A DNA stretch of 39,616 bases from Polyangiaceae bacterium (GTDB lineage Bacteria > Myxococcota_A > Polyangia > Polyangiales > Polyangiaceae), in the NCBI GenBank assembly GCA_022842465.1, contig JALHPN010000067.1:1-39616 (forward strand), read 5' to 3'. Each line of letters opens with the position of its first letter. Position 1 is the stretch's first letter. The notes beneath the pieces were generated by a model. It made no database searches. It had not been told where the DNA came from and saw only the letters and a program-made list of their open reading frames with translations. Of the stretch, positions 17,993 through 24,922 are shown one piece after another. A program made the translations under genes and the position numbers.

Positions 17993-18808
17993 TCAGGGCT
18001 CGGCGAGAGACACCTTGACTGACCGGCCTACGAGACCGTCGAGCTTCGCTTCGGACGACGAGATCTCGGCCTCCCCGAAGGCCATCCGTGACGAAGGCTC
18101 GAGCTCCGAAGAGAGGGTCGTCACCGTGGCGCCGAGGAGGAGCGTCTCCTCGTCGACGCGCGCGACGAGCCGCGCGCCCGGGGCGAGCGACCGAGTCTCG
18201 TGCGGCGGGACGGCGAAGCGGATGCGCACCTGGCCGCTCGCCACGAGCCTGAGCAGCGGCGTTCCTGGTCGCGCATAGGAGCCCGTGTCGGCGTACTTGG
18301 ACACGACGGTGCCCTCGAAGGGCGCGCGCACCATGCTCTCGTCGATGGCGGCGCGTGCCTTCTTCGTGCGCGCGCGCGCGAGCTCGACGTCCTGGCCCGC
18401 CTGGACGAGCTCCTCCTCCGCCGCGACCCGGTTCGCGACGAGCGCCTCGAGCCGCCGGCGCCGCTCTTCGGCCGTCCGCTCCGCGACCTCGAAGGTACGC
18501 AGCTCCCGACGGAGCACCGGGCTCGAGATCGTCGCGAGGAGGTCGCCGGTGCGGACGTGCTGGCCGACGCGTGCGTGGAATGCCGCGATCGGGCCCTCGA
18601 CCTTCGATGCGAGATCGGCGGACTCGGGCGCGACGATGACACCGACGAACGGCCGCGCCTTGTGAGACGGCGCGGGAGTGGGGACCCAGTGCGAGGAAGC
18701 CCGCATGGGGTGGGTCGGCGCAGCATCGGCAGTGACGTAGACGATCACAGTCGTACTCGAGACGAACGCCGCGAGGCCGAGCGCTACGAGCCACGGACCG
18801 CGACTCAC
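17993..18808 (-). CDS. Periplasmic adaptor (membrane fusion) protein, last gene of the RiPP operon
   Basis: A 271-residue product with a GTG start at 18808 overlapping the ABC-transporter stop (GTGA). An N-terminal membrane anchor at about 6-27 is followed by a lipoyl-like half motif (VEGPIAAFHARVGQHVRTGDLLATI), then a helical hairpin of about 60 residues (REL through KKARAAIDE). The second lipoyl half is VRAPFEGTVVSKYADTGSYA, and a beta-barrel follows (GQVRIRFAVPPHETRSLAPG). That is the HlyD/RND adaptor fold in a short form. With the larger HlyD-like protein at 21021-21983 it makes two adaptors for one ABC exporter. It lacks a TolC-like partner in the window. Its stop is 24 bp from the convergent mfd stop. 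Confidence 0.85.
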   Translation of the reverse strand: MSRGPWLVALGLAAFVSSTTVIVYVTADAAPTHPMRASSHWVPTPAPSHKARPFVGVIVAPESADLASKVEGPIAAFHARVGQHVRTGDLLATISSPVLRRELRTFEVAERTAEERRRRLEALVANRVAAEEELVQAGQDVELARARTKKARAAIDESMVRAPFEGTVVSKYADTGSYARPGTPLLRLVASGQVRIRFAVPPHETRSLAPGARLVARVDEETLLLGATVTTLSSELEPSSRMAFGEAEISSSEAKLDGLVGRSVKVSLAEP

Positions 18809-21024
18809 GGACCACCTCGGCCCTGGCCGACCTCGTCGACCTGCGCGGCGACGAGCGCGGCGTATCCTCCGCGACACGCCATGAGCTCGTCATGCGTCCC
18901 CTGCTCGACGATGCGACCTCCCTCGACGAAGACGATCTGATCGGCGTTCTTGATCGTGCTCAGCCGATGCGCGACGACGATTCGCGTACAGCCGAGCGTC
19001 GAGAGATTCTCGAACACGCGCCGCTCCGTCTCGGCGTCGAGCGCGCTCGTCGCCTCGTCCAGGAGGATGAGCGGCGGCTTGCGGCAGAGCGCGCGCGCGA
19101 GCGCGAGTCGCTGCGCCTGACCACCCGAGATGCTCGTTCCGGCACCGGACGTCAGCAGCGTGTCGTAGCCGAGCGGCATCGCCTCGATGTCGTCGTGGAT
19201 GCAGGCGAGCCTCGCGGCCTCGACGACATCGGCCTTGGCGATGAGCCGATCGCCGAGCGAGATGTTCGAGCGAATCGTCGTGCTGAACGTCGCGGGTCGC
19301 TGGATCACGACCCCGAGCTGGCGGCGCACGGCGCGCGCGTCGAGCGTACTCAGATCGATGCCGTCGTACTCGATCGCGCCGCCGGTCGGAGGGAAGAGGC
19401 CGAAGATCAGGCTCGCGAGCGTCGACTTTCCGGAGCCCGACGGACCGACGATCGCGACGAACTCGCCGGCTCGAACCCGTAGCGACACGTCCTCGACGAC
19501 CACCGGGGACGTGCTCGTGTACCGGAAGCTGACGTTCCGCACGGCGAGCGCGCCCGATAGTCGCGCCGTCGGAGCCATCCGCTCGCCGGGCTGCTCGGGC
19601 TCCGCGCGCATCACGTCGTCGATGCGGTCGAAGAGCGTGGAGACGAGCTGCATCTGGGTCGCCGTCGCGATGAAGCTCGACACGGGCATGACGAACTGGG
19701 TCGCCAGGGCGACGCTCGCGAGCATCGCCCCGAGGCTCGTTTGCCCATCGAGAACGCTGCGCGTGCCGAGCGCGAGGAACACGATAGGCGCTCCCGTGCG
19801 AACGGTCGCGACGAGCGAGTCGCTCCAGCTCGAGACACGGCCGCGCCGAAGGGACGCGTTGAGGACGTCCACGTAGAGCGACGAAAACTGCTGCGCCGAG
19901 CGCAGCTCGACCCCCATCGACTTGAGCGTGTCCATGCCGGCGAGAGCCTCGACGATGAAACACTCCGCGAGGACCTGACGATACTGGACCTCGCCGAGCA
20001 GCTTCCGCTGCGCTCGCCAGGTCACGACCGCGACCACGACCTCGAGGAGGGCGATGCTCGCGGCGAGGACGCCGATCGCAGGCGCGATGACGAACAGCGC
20101 GACTCCGAAGAAGACCACGAGGACGCCGTCGAGCACGCTCGAGAGCGCGCTCACCGCGAGCGTCTCCCGGATCGTCTCGTTCGCGTGGACGCGCGCGAGC
20201 AGGTCGCCCGTGGGGCGCCCCTGGAAGAACGAGTAGGGCAGGCTCACGAGGTGCTCGAGAAAGCCGAGCGTGAGCCGCGAGTCGAGGTGGGTTCGGAGGT
20301 TCAGCAGGAGCCGCGCGCGGATCACCTGCGACGCGAAGAGCACGAGGAGCAGCCAGGCGAGCCCGACGCCGAGCACGAGGAGCATGTGACGGTCGTCCCG
20401 CGGGATCACGTGGTCGACCAGCCGTCCGCTCAGCGCCGGGAACAGCGCCACGAACGCCTGGACGAGGAGCGACGTGACGATCACGCGCCACCAGTCGTGC
20501 GACGACAAGAGCGCCTCACGGATGAAGCGCAGCACCGGGCGGCGGCGGGAGCCACCTCCGACGAACGCCTTCGTCTTGGTGATATTGATCGCGACCCCCG
20601 AGACGAGCCGAGAGGCCTCCTTCAGCGACACCTTGCGACTTCCGCACGCGGGGTCGACGATGTGAAGCCACATGGCGTCGATCCGGTCGAAGACGACATA
20701 GTGGTCGAGGCCCCAGTGGAGGATCGATCCGCGCTCGAGATACGCGAGCTCGTCGAGCTCGACCTGGACGGCCTGCGCGTCCAGGCCATGGCGCGCGGCG
20801 TGCTCGAGCATCGCGCGAAGGCTCACGCCGTCCCGGCCCACCCCGAGCTCCCGCTGGAGATCACCGAGCTCGACGCGTCGCCCGTGGAGCTCGAGGACCA
20901 TGCACAGGCAGGCCGCGCCGCAGTCGCCGCCCGTCGTCTGGGCGACCCAGCGGATGTCGCGCTCGAGCAGGACGCCGAGCGAGGCGAGGGCGGGAAAGCG
21001 CTCCAGCAGCGCCACGTGTGTCAT
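18805..21024 (-). CDS. C39 peptidase-containing ABC exporter (PCAT / bacteriocin-type)
   Basis: A 739-residue three-domain exporter. Residues 1-150 are a C39 papain-like peptidase: Q29 and TTGGDCGAACLCM with catalytic Cys35, LDHYVVF with His108, and IVDP with Asp124, so the triad is intact. Residues about 165-460 are a six-TM ABC domain. Residues about 480-739 are the nucleotide-binding domain, with Walker A GPSGSGKST (near 524), signature SISGGQAQR (near 629), Walker B LILLDEATSALD (near 650) and VAHRLSTI. Family members cut a leader peptide and export the peptide across the inner membrane. ATG 21024 overlaps the HlyD stop (ATGA). Its cargo is almost certainly the precursor pair at 24391-25078. 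Confidence 0.93.
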   Translation of the reverse strand: MTHVALLERFPALASLGVLLERDIRWVAQTTGGDCGAACLCMVLELHGRRVELGDLQRELGVGRDGVSLRAMLEHAARHGLDAQAVQVELDELAYLERGSILHWGLDHYVVFDRIDAMWLHIVDPACGSRKVSLKEASRLVSGVAINITKTKAFVGGGSRRRPVLRFIREALLSSHDWWRVIVTSLLVQAFVALFPALSGRLVDHVIPRDDRHMLLVLGVGLAWLLLVLFASQVIRARLLLNLRTHLDSRLTLGFLEHLVSLPYSFFQGRPTGDLLARVHANETIRETLAVSALSSVLDGVLVVFFGVALFVIAPAIGVLAASIALLEVVVAVVTWRAQRKLLGEVQYRQVLAECFIVEALAGMDTLKSMGVELRSAQQFSSLYVDVLNASLRRGRVSSWSDSLVATVRTGAPIVFLALGTRSVLDGQTSLGAMLASVALATQFVMPVSSFIATATQMQLVSTLFDRIDDVMRAEPEQPGERMAPTARLSGALAVRNVSFRYTSTSPVVVEDVSLRVRAGEFVAIVGPSGSGKSTLASLIFGLFPPTGGAIEYDGIDLSTLDARAVRRQLGVVIQRPATFSTTIRSNISLGDRLIAKADVVEAARLACIHDDIEAMPLGYDTLLTSGAGTSISGGQAQRLALARALCRKPPLILLDEATSALDAETERRVFENLSTLGCTRIVVAHRLSTIKNADQIVFVEGGRIVEQGTHDELMACRGGYAALVAAQVDEVGQGRGGP

Positions 21025-21983
21025 CGATGCCTCGCCATGGCCGATTGCCAGAGCGCCCGAAGGGATGGGAGCAGCGCGAGGACGATCGACTCCGAGCGCA
21101 CGCGGACGTTCACGTTGCCGGTGAGCCCTTCGGAGAAGCGGAACACCTCGCCGCGTGAGGTGAACTCGGCGGGGAGCGTGCCGTGCACCAGGACCGACGG
21201 CCCATCGACGGGCACGGCGCTCGACAGGCCGAGGTAGCGGCGCACCTCCTCCGGACCGATCACCTCGGAGCCGACGCGGTCGACAACGAGGTTGATGTAC
21301 TCGTACGGAGCACCGTCGAGCGAGAAGCGCACGATCTGGCCCTCGTGAAGGAGAGGGCGGTACCGGCCGGGGAGCACGGCGGTCAGGGTCGCACTCGAGC
21401 CGCTCGGCGCGATGCTCACCAACCGGTCCCCTGGCGTCACGTGCTGCTGGTGCTGCACGCGCACGTCGTTCACGATCCCGTCGATCGGTGACACGACCAC
21501 GCGTTCGCGGAGAATGGCCGCGGCCTTGTCCCGGCGCGCGGCCAGGCCCGTCATGGCCTCCTTCACGGCGACGTTGCCGGGCTCACGCAGGAGCCGCACG
21601 AGGTTCGACTCGATCTCGCCGTCGATGCGTGAGAGCTCGGCGACCTCCTCGGCGTCATGCAGCCTCAGCAACGGCGCGTCGGCGCTGACCGCCTGTCCGG
21701 GCTCGACGACGACCGAGTCGACGATTCCGCCGCGCGTCACGGTGATCGTCCGCGCGCCGCGCAGCCGGACCACCGCGGGTCCCGACGCGTACTCGAACAC
21801 GCGGAATGCGCAGGCGAAGCCCGTCATGAGGACGGCCGCGAAGAGGACGAGCCAGAAGAAGCTGTGCGCCCAGTCGTCCTCGATCCGGAGTAGGCGGCGG
21901 TTCGCGCCGGGCTCGTCCCGATGCGCGATCGCCTCGGGCCGGAAGATCTGGATGCCCTTTGGCTCGTCGGACGTTGCGCTCAT
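21021..21983 (-). CDS. HlyD-family secretion adaptor (bacteriocin-export type)
   Basis: A 320-residue product with ATG 21983 overlapping the SPASM enzyme stop (ATGA). A cytoplasmic N-terminus of 40 residues is followed by one TM helix at about 42-64 (FFWLVLFAAVLMTGFACAF). A lipoyl-like motif (GGIVDSVVVEPGQAVSADAPLL), a short helical hairpin and the return half (VVSPIDGIVNDVRVQHQQHVTPGD) come next, then a beta-barrel domain. This is the adaptor expected beside a PCAT exporter, bridging the inner membrane to an outer-membrane channel. The helical hairpin is short, so the periplasmic reach may be limited, which may explain why a second adaptor is present at the operon end. Confidence 0.88.
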   Translation of the reverse strand: MSATSDEPKGIQIFRPEAIAHRDEPGANRRLLRIEDDWAHSFFWLVLFAAVLMTGFACAFRVFEYASGPAVVRLRGARTITVTRGGIVDSVVVEPGQAVSADAPLLRLHDAEEVAELSRIDGEIESNLVRLLREPGNVAVKEAMTGLAARRDKAAAILRERVVVSPIDGIVNDVRVQHQQHVTPGDRLVSIAPSGSSATLTAVLPGRYRPLLHEGQIVRFSLDGAPYEYINLVVDRVGSEVIGPEEVRRYLGLSSAVPVDGPSVLVHGTLPAEFTSRGEVFRFSEGLTGNVNVRVRSESIVLALLPSLRALWQSAMARHR

Positions 21984-23101
21984 CGGACGACGGACAGTGA
22001 GATGCGCCGCGGGGGACGCTGGCGATCCTGGACGAGGTCGTAGGGATGGGTCTCACCGGGCGGCGGAGCGCTGATGCAGCTCGGGTCGCCCCCGTAGAAG
22101 TCGCCGCCCGCGTAGTGCGCGATCGCGCGGCAGCCGAACCCGCAGTCCGCTTGATAGCCACAGCTGCCGCACTTGCCGCCGACGAGCTCGAGACGACGCC
22201 ACTTCTCGAGCGACTCGTTGCCGGAAGCCCAAATCTCGGCAAGCCGCTGCGTTCGCAGGTCCCCGACGCTCTCGCTGCGGAAGAACTCGCAGGCCCCGAC
22301 GGAGCCATCCTCCCAGATCACGCCGCGCACACTCCCGGCGCCGCAGCTCAGGGTCTTCGCGCGCTCGCCCACCCTCCACGCTCGACGCGCGTTCGTCTCG
22401 TCGATGTGCCCGGTGTAGCAAGGATAGGTGACCCAGAACTCGGGGTTCGCGCGCTCGAGCTCGCGAAGCCGCATCACCGCCGCGCGCACGTCGTCCGCCG
22501 ACGGGACCTGAGCGAGCTCTTGCGTCGAGCGACCGGAGGGGATGTATCCGTGGAGCTTGAAGGCCCCAACGCCCTCGGCCTCGCAGAGCGCGAGGAGCGG
22601 CTCGAGGCAGTGCTTGTTGCTCGCCATGAAGGTGAACGCGACTTCCGTGTGAAACCCGCGCGCGCGGAGGATGCGCAGCCCTCGCAGCGAGCGGTCGAAC
22701 GCGCCCTCGCCCCGGATGGCGTCGTGCTCGAGGCGGTCGCCGTCGAGGCTGACCTGCACATCGCGCACGCCGGCGTCCCAGAGCGCGTCCGCGTTGTCGG
22801 GACGGACGAGCGTCCCGTTCGTCGCCACCTTGATCTGGATCCCCCGCTGCGTGCCCCTTGCCGCGAGCTCCGTGAGCCACGGCACGGTAAAGACCTCACC
22901 GCCGAGGAAGACGAGCGCGAAGACCCCTGCGTCCGCTAGGCGGTCCATGAGCTCGAGCGCTTGCTCGCGCGTGAGCTCGTTCGCCCCGGCGCGCGGGGAC
23001 TCTTCCGGCTCGTAGTTGTAGCAATGAGTGCACGTGAGGTTGCACCGCTTCGTCAGGTACCAGTTGATGACCGCAGGGGTGAGATCGAACGCGTTACTCA
23101 T
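21980..23101 (-). CDS. Radical SAM/SPASM peptide-modifying enzyme
   Basis: A 373-residue enzyme. The [4Fe-4S]/SAM motif is CNLTCTHC (Cys20, Cys24, Cys27) in a YLTKRCNLTCTHCYNY setting, followed by FLGGEVF (GGE motif) and VATNGTL. The C-terminal SPASM domain, about 255-345, holds seven or more cysteines (TLSCGAGS, GACEFF, KCGSCGYQADCGFGCRA, DPSC) for auxiliary clusters. SPASM enzymes of this size modify RiPP precursors, for example by thioether or carbon-carbon crosslinks. There is no N-terminal recognition domain, so it must rely on the separate PqqD-like protein. I chose ATG 23101 because AGGAGG precedes it; a GTG at 23122 (GTGA with the upstream stop) is an alternative adding 7 residues. 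Confidence 0.92.
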   Translation of the reverse strand: MSNAFDLTPAVINWYLTKRCNLTCTHCYNYEPEESPRAGANELTREQALELMDRLADAGVFALVFLGGEVFTVPWLTELAARGTQRGIQIKVATNGTLVRPDNADALWDAGVRDVQVSLDGDRLEHDAIRGEGAFDRSLRGLRILRARGFHTEVAFTFMASNKHCLEPLLALCEAEGVGAFKLHGYIPSGRSTQELAQVPSADDVRAAVMRLRELERANPEFWVTYPCYTGHIDETNARRAWRVGERAKTLSCGAGSVRGVIWEDGSVGACEFFRSESVGDLRTQRLAEIWASGNESLEKWRRLELVGGKCGSCGYQADCGFGCRAIAHYAGGDFYGGDPSCISAPPPGETHPYDLVQDRQRPPRRISLSVVR

Positions 23102-23105
23102 GGGT

Positions 23106-23111
23106 CCTCCT
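23106..23111 (-). promoter_or_regulatory. Ribosome binding site of the SPASM enzyme gene
   Basis: AGGAGG with a 4-nt spacer to ATG 23101. It favours this start over the overlapping GTG at 23122. Confidence 0.65.
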
Positions 23112-23118
23112 CGCGCGC

Positions 23119-24033
23119 TCACGCGGCCACCCTCGCAGCGCGCTGGATGAACGGCGTACAAGCGCAGGTAGGTGTCTCCATCTGGGCGCGCACGGCGGCG
23201 CGCCAGGACTCGAGGAAGCGACCGTCGTAGGAGCTCCCGTAACCGCGTCCTCCTTCGCAGCTGCCTACGGACCCGTCGTCGTAGACGAGGCCCACCTCGA
23301 ACCCCTCGGAGCAGTCGAGCGGAGCGGACGGATCGCGCGAGCGCTCACGGCCGAGCGCTGCCCAGCTCGCGATGGACAACTTCACGCCCGTCCCGTCGAG
23401 GGAACGCTCGGCCACGCTGCACGCTGCCATCGCCTCAGGAGCGGAGAGTCCCGCGGTTGGGCCGGACAGGCGATGCCCGGGCTCGAGCACCGGCTGTAGC
23501 TTCACATGCGTGACGCCGACGCTCCGCGCGAGGTCGATGGTCCTCGGCAAATCGTCGAAGTTGAAGCGGTGTACGGCGATCGCGATCGTGATGGGAAGGC
23601 CACCGCGGCCGCAGCAGTCGATCGCGGCGCGCGCGCGCTCGAACGATCCGCTCCCACGCAGGCGGTCGTGCACGTCGGCGGACGCGCCGTCCACGCTGAT
23701 CTGGAGCGACCCGAAGCCCGCCGCTCGAAGACGCCTCACGACGTCGTCGGTCACGCAGATGCCGTTCGTGCTGGTGACGACGGTGAGGCCGAGGCCGCGC
23801 GCGTAGCTCGCGAGCTCGAAGATGTCCTCGCGGAGCAGGGGTTCGGCGCCGGCGAACGACAGGAGGCAGACGTCCGCACGCGCGAGCTGATCGATGAGCG
23901 CTCGTCCCTGCTCCGTCGTGGGCTCTCCGCGCCTGTCACTCGGCCCCGTGACGCCGACATAACAGTGCTCGCAGCGGAGGTTGCAGCGCCGCGTGCACAT
24001 CCAGGTGACGAAGACGGGGGCGTGGACGCTCAT
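23119..24033 (-). CDS. Second radical SAM enzyme with a reduced C-terminal cluster region
   Basis: A 304-residue enzyme. The radical SAM motif is CNLRCEHC (Cys17, Cys21, Cys24) after TWMCTRR. The usual GGE motif reads AGAEPLL, and STNGICV and ISVDGAS follow as normal. The C-terminal region is shorter than a full SPASM domain, with Cys in LDCSEGF, GSCEGG and TCACTPF. It probably binds one auxiliary cluster, or a degenerate SPASM, so it is likely to catalyse a different step from the neighbouring enzyme. ATG 24033 overlaps the PqqD-like stop (ATGA), tying it directly to the leader-binding protein. It could also be a partner or regulator rather than an independent modifier. Confidence 0.88.
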   Translation of the reverse strand: MSVHAPVFVTWMCTRRCNLRCEHCYVGVTGPSDRRGEPTTEQGRALIDQLARADVCLLSFAGAEPLLREDIFELASYARGLGLTVVTSTNGICVTDDVVRRLRAAGFGSLQISVDGASADVHDRLRGSGSFERARAAIDCCGRGGLPITIAIAVHRFNFDDLPRTIDLARSVGVTHVKLQPVLEPGHRLSGPTAGLSAPEAMAACSVAERSLDGTGVKLSIASWAALGRERSRDPSAPLDCSEGFEVGLVYDDGSVGSCEGGRGYGSSYDGRFLESWRAAVRAQMETPTCACTPFIQRAARVAA

Positions 24034-24305
24034 GGCGCCCACTCGATGAGGCCGTCGGCGACGCAGCGGTCGAAGAACGCGCGGCACTCGACGAGGAGCT
24101 CGTCGGCGAGCGCAGCGTCGCCGTCGGCAATGGCGCGCGCGATGTCGCGCTCGCTTCGGTCCCCGTCCACGAGGCGCACGATGGCGTCGGCGGTGGCATT
24201 GAAGCGGTAGACAGTCTGCTTCGCCGGATCATAGCCGACGGGATCCTCGGTGCGGAGCTTCAGGGCGCGGCTGCGTACGGGGACTCGGTCTGTGGCCTTG
24301 GACAT
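24030..24305 (-). CDS. PqqD-like RiPP recognition element protein
   Basis: A 91-residue protein with the size and pattern of discrete PqqD-family proteins. Beta strands lead to QTVYRFNATADAIVRLVDGD (the conserved Asn/Thr-Ala turn plus helix), then RSERDIARAIADGD and a terminal helix (LVECRAFFDRCVADGLIEW). PqqD folds bind the leader of a precursor peptide and hand it to a radical SAM enzyme. It sits between the precursor genes and the radical SAM genes. A clear AGGAG Shine-Dalgarno, 5 nt before ATG 24305, fixes the start. Residues 1-20 are basic and might contact the acidic, Asn-rich precursor leader. Confidence 0.85.
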   Translation of the reverse strand: MSKATDRVPVRSRALKLRTEDPVGYDPAKQTVYRFNATADAIVRLVDGDRSERDIARAIADGDAALADELLVECRAFFDRCVADGLIEWAP

Positions 24306-24310
24306 GTCAT

Positions 24311-24315
24311 CTCCT
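24311..24315 (-). promoter_or_regulatory. Ribosome binding site of the PqqD-like gene
   Basis: AGGAG, 5 nt upstream of ATG 24305. It lies after the precursor-1 hairpin, so the enzyme genes have their own strong translation start. Confidence 0.75.
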
Positions 24316-24343
24316 GAAATCGTCGTAACGTCGACGCGAGAAG

Positions 24344-24384
24344 GCGCGAACGCGGACGAGCGAGCCGCTCGTCCGCGCTCGCGC
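24344..24384 (-). terminator. Strong hairpin between precursor A and the PqqD-like gene
   Basis: Two 18-nt arms (24344-24361 and 24367-24384) pair with one mismatch around a 5-nt loop. The structure lies a few bases past the stop of precursor A. It lacks a long U run on the minus strand. It may be a partial terminator or an RNA-stabilising stem that makes precursor mRNA more abundant than enzyme mRNA. Confidence 0.7.
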
Positions 24385-24390
24385 GACTCT

Positions 24391-24540
24391 TCACTTGACG
24401 CGGGCCCTGCTGGAGCTCGCGCAACTCACGATGTTCATCGCGACGTACTCGGGCGGCAGCGGGCGCAGGCGCTTCTGGACCTTCGGCGCATCGGCGTCGG
24501 CGTTCTGCGCGGTCTTCTCGACATTCTCGTTCTGGTTCAT
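24391..24540 (-). CDS. RiPP precursor peptide A (49 aa)
   Basis: The N-terminal leader is Asn/Glu-rich (MNQNENVEKTAQ) and ends in a variable Ala/Asp stretch. The rest, RPLPPEYVAMNIVSCASSS followed by RARVK, is nearly identical to precursor B. Overall 40 of 49 residues match B, and residues 23-44 are identical. There is one cysteine (Cys40), one Tyr (Tyr32), and no GG or GA cleavage site. The start is set by homology: both copies share the upstream ESTD-ATG nucleotides, and copy B has no start codon further upstream. AAGAGAG lies about 7-9 nt upstream as a modest ribosome binding site. It is followed by a hairpin and then the PqqD-like gene. I do not recognise the peptide family. Confidence 0.85.
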   Translation of the reverse strand: MNQNENVEKTAQNADADAPKVQKRLRPLPPEYVAMNIVSCASSSRARVK

Positions 24541-24876
24541 GTCCGTGCTCTCTTGTTGAAGTGGCGACGCACCGGCGCCTCGACGGACGGCGCGAGGGTC
24601 GCGTTCGTCGTCGGGCTCGGTCGCTGCCGCTGCAGGGAAAGGGTGCAGCTTCTGCGCCTGGCGACCGCGCTCGACCGGTCGCGCAGAGCGCGCCTCAAGT
24701 GACCGAAAGTACGCATTTCGGCCTCGCCTGCGCCCGGAGTCGCGGCGTGTCCCGGGTGGTCCGACGACGCGTGTCTTCGTCCTACGACGCATCACGTGAC
24801 AGGGTCCACCGGAGCACTTCGTGCTCGCCGACAACCGGGGCACGGACAGCGCGGAGCTCCTCGATGCGCGAAGACC
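24541..24876. promoter_or_regulatory. Region between the two precursor genes
   Basis: This stretch holds the upstream half of duplication unit A, including the shared 17-bp block at 24642-24658, and then about 165 bp unique to this site (24713-24876). Its frame is open toward precursor A on the minus strand, but I see no credible extra gene. It probably carries a promoter or RNA-processing signal for precursor A. Confidence 0.45.
24642..24658 (-). promoter_or_regulatory. Shared 17-bp block upstream of precursor A
   Basis: GGCGCAGAAGCTGCACC on the minus strand, identical to 25181-25197. It ends 101 nt before the start codon, against 102 nt for copy B. It contains a short palindromic core, GCAGAAGCTGC. 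It could be an operator, a promoter part or a 5' UTR element. Confidence 0.45.
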
Positions 24877-24915
24877 CGAGCGCGAACGAGCGAGCGCGTC
24901 GCTCGTCCGCGCTCG
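24877..24915 (-). terminator. Strong hairpin after precursor B
   Basis: 15-nt arms (24877-24891 and 24901-24915) pair with one mismatch around a 9-nt loop. The structure begins 8 nt after the precursor B stop codon. It is the duplicate of the hairpin at 24344-24384, with no long U run. Confidence 0.65.
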
Positions 24916-24922
24916 AGAGAGC

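Larger units (their letters stand above)
24344..24712 (-). repeat. Tandem duplication unit A (precursor A with flanks)
   Basis: This unit matches 24877-25251 in the same order: hairpin, precursor gene, and about 160 bp of upstream sequence. Landmarks that align are the GCTCGTCCGCGCTC hairpin arm, the precursor stop, the start codon, the 17-bp block at 24642-24658 and CTTTCGGTCACTT near 24700. The offset between copies is about 533-540 bp. Confidence 0.75.

Noticed and set aside
23102..23122. GTG 23122 as the start of the SPASM enzyme
   Set aside because: It has the GTGA overlap seen elsewhere, but ATG 23101 has AGGAGG just upstream and gives the normal N-terminus. Kept as an alternative only.
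24391..24843. A longer precursor A starting at an ATG near 24843
   Set aside because: The frame is open and about 30 codons before the start match in copy B, with indels in threes, but copy B has no ATG, GTG or TTG upstream in frame before a stop at 25316. The matching sequence is better explained as shared 5' UTR or promoter DNA.
24713..24876. A third, decayed precursor between copies A and B
   Set aside because: I looked for the shared core block in all frames and found no remnant in this unique spacer.
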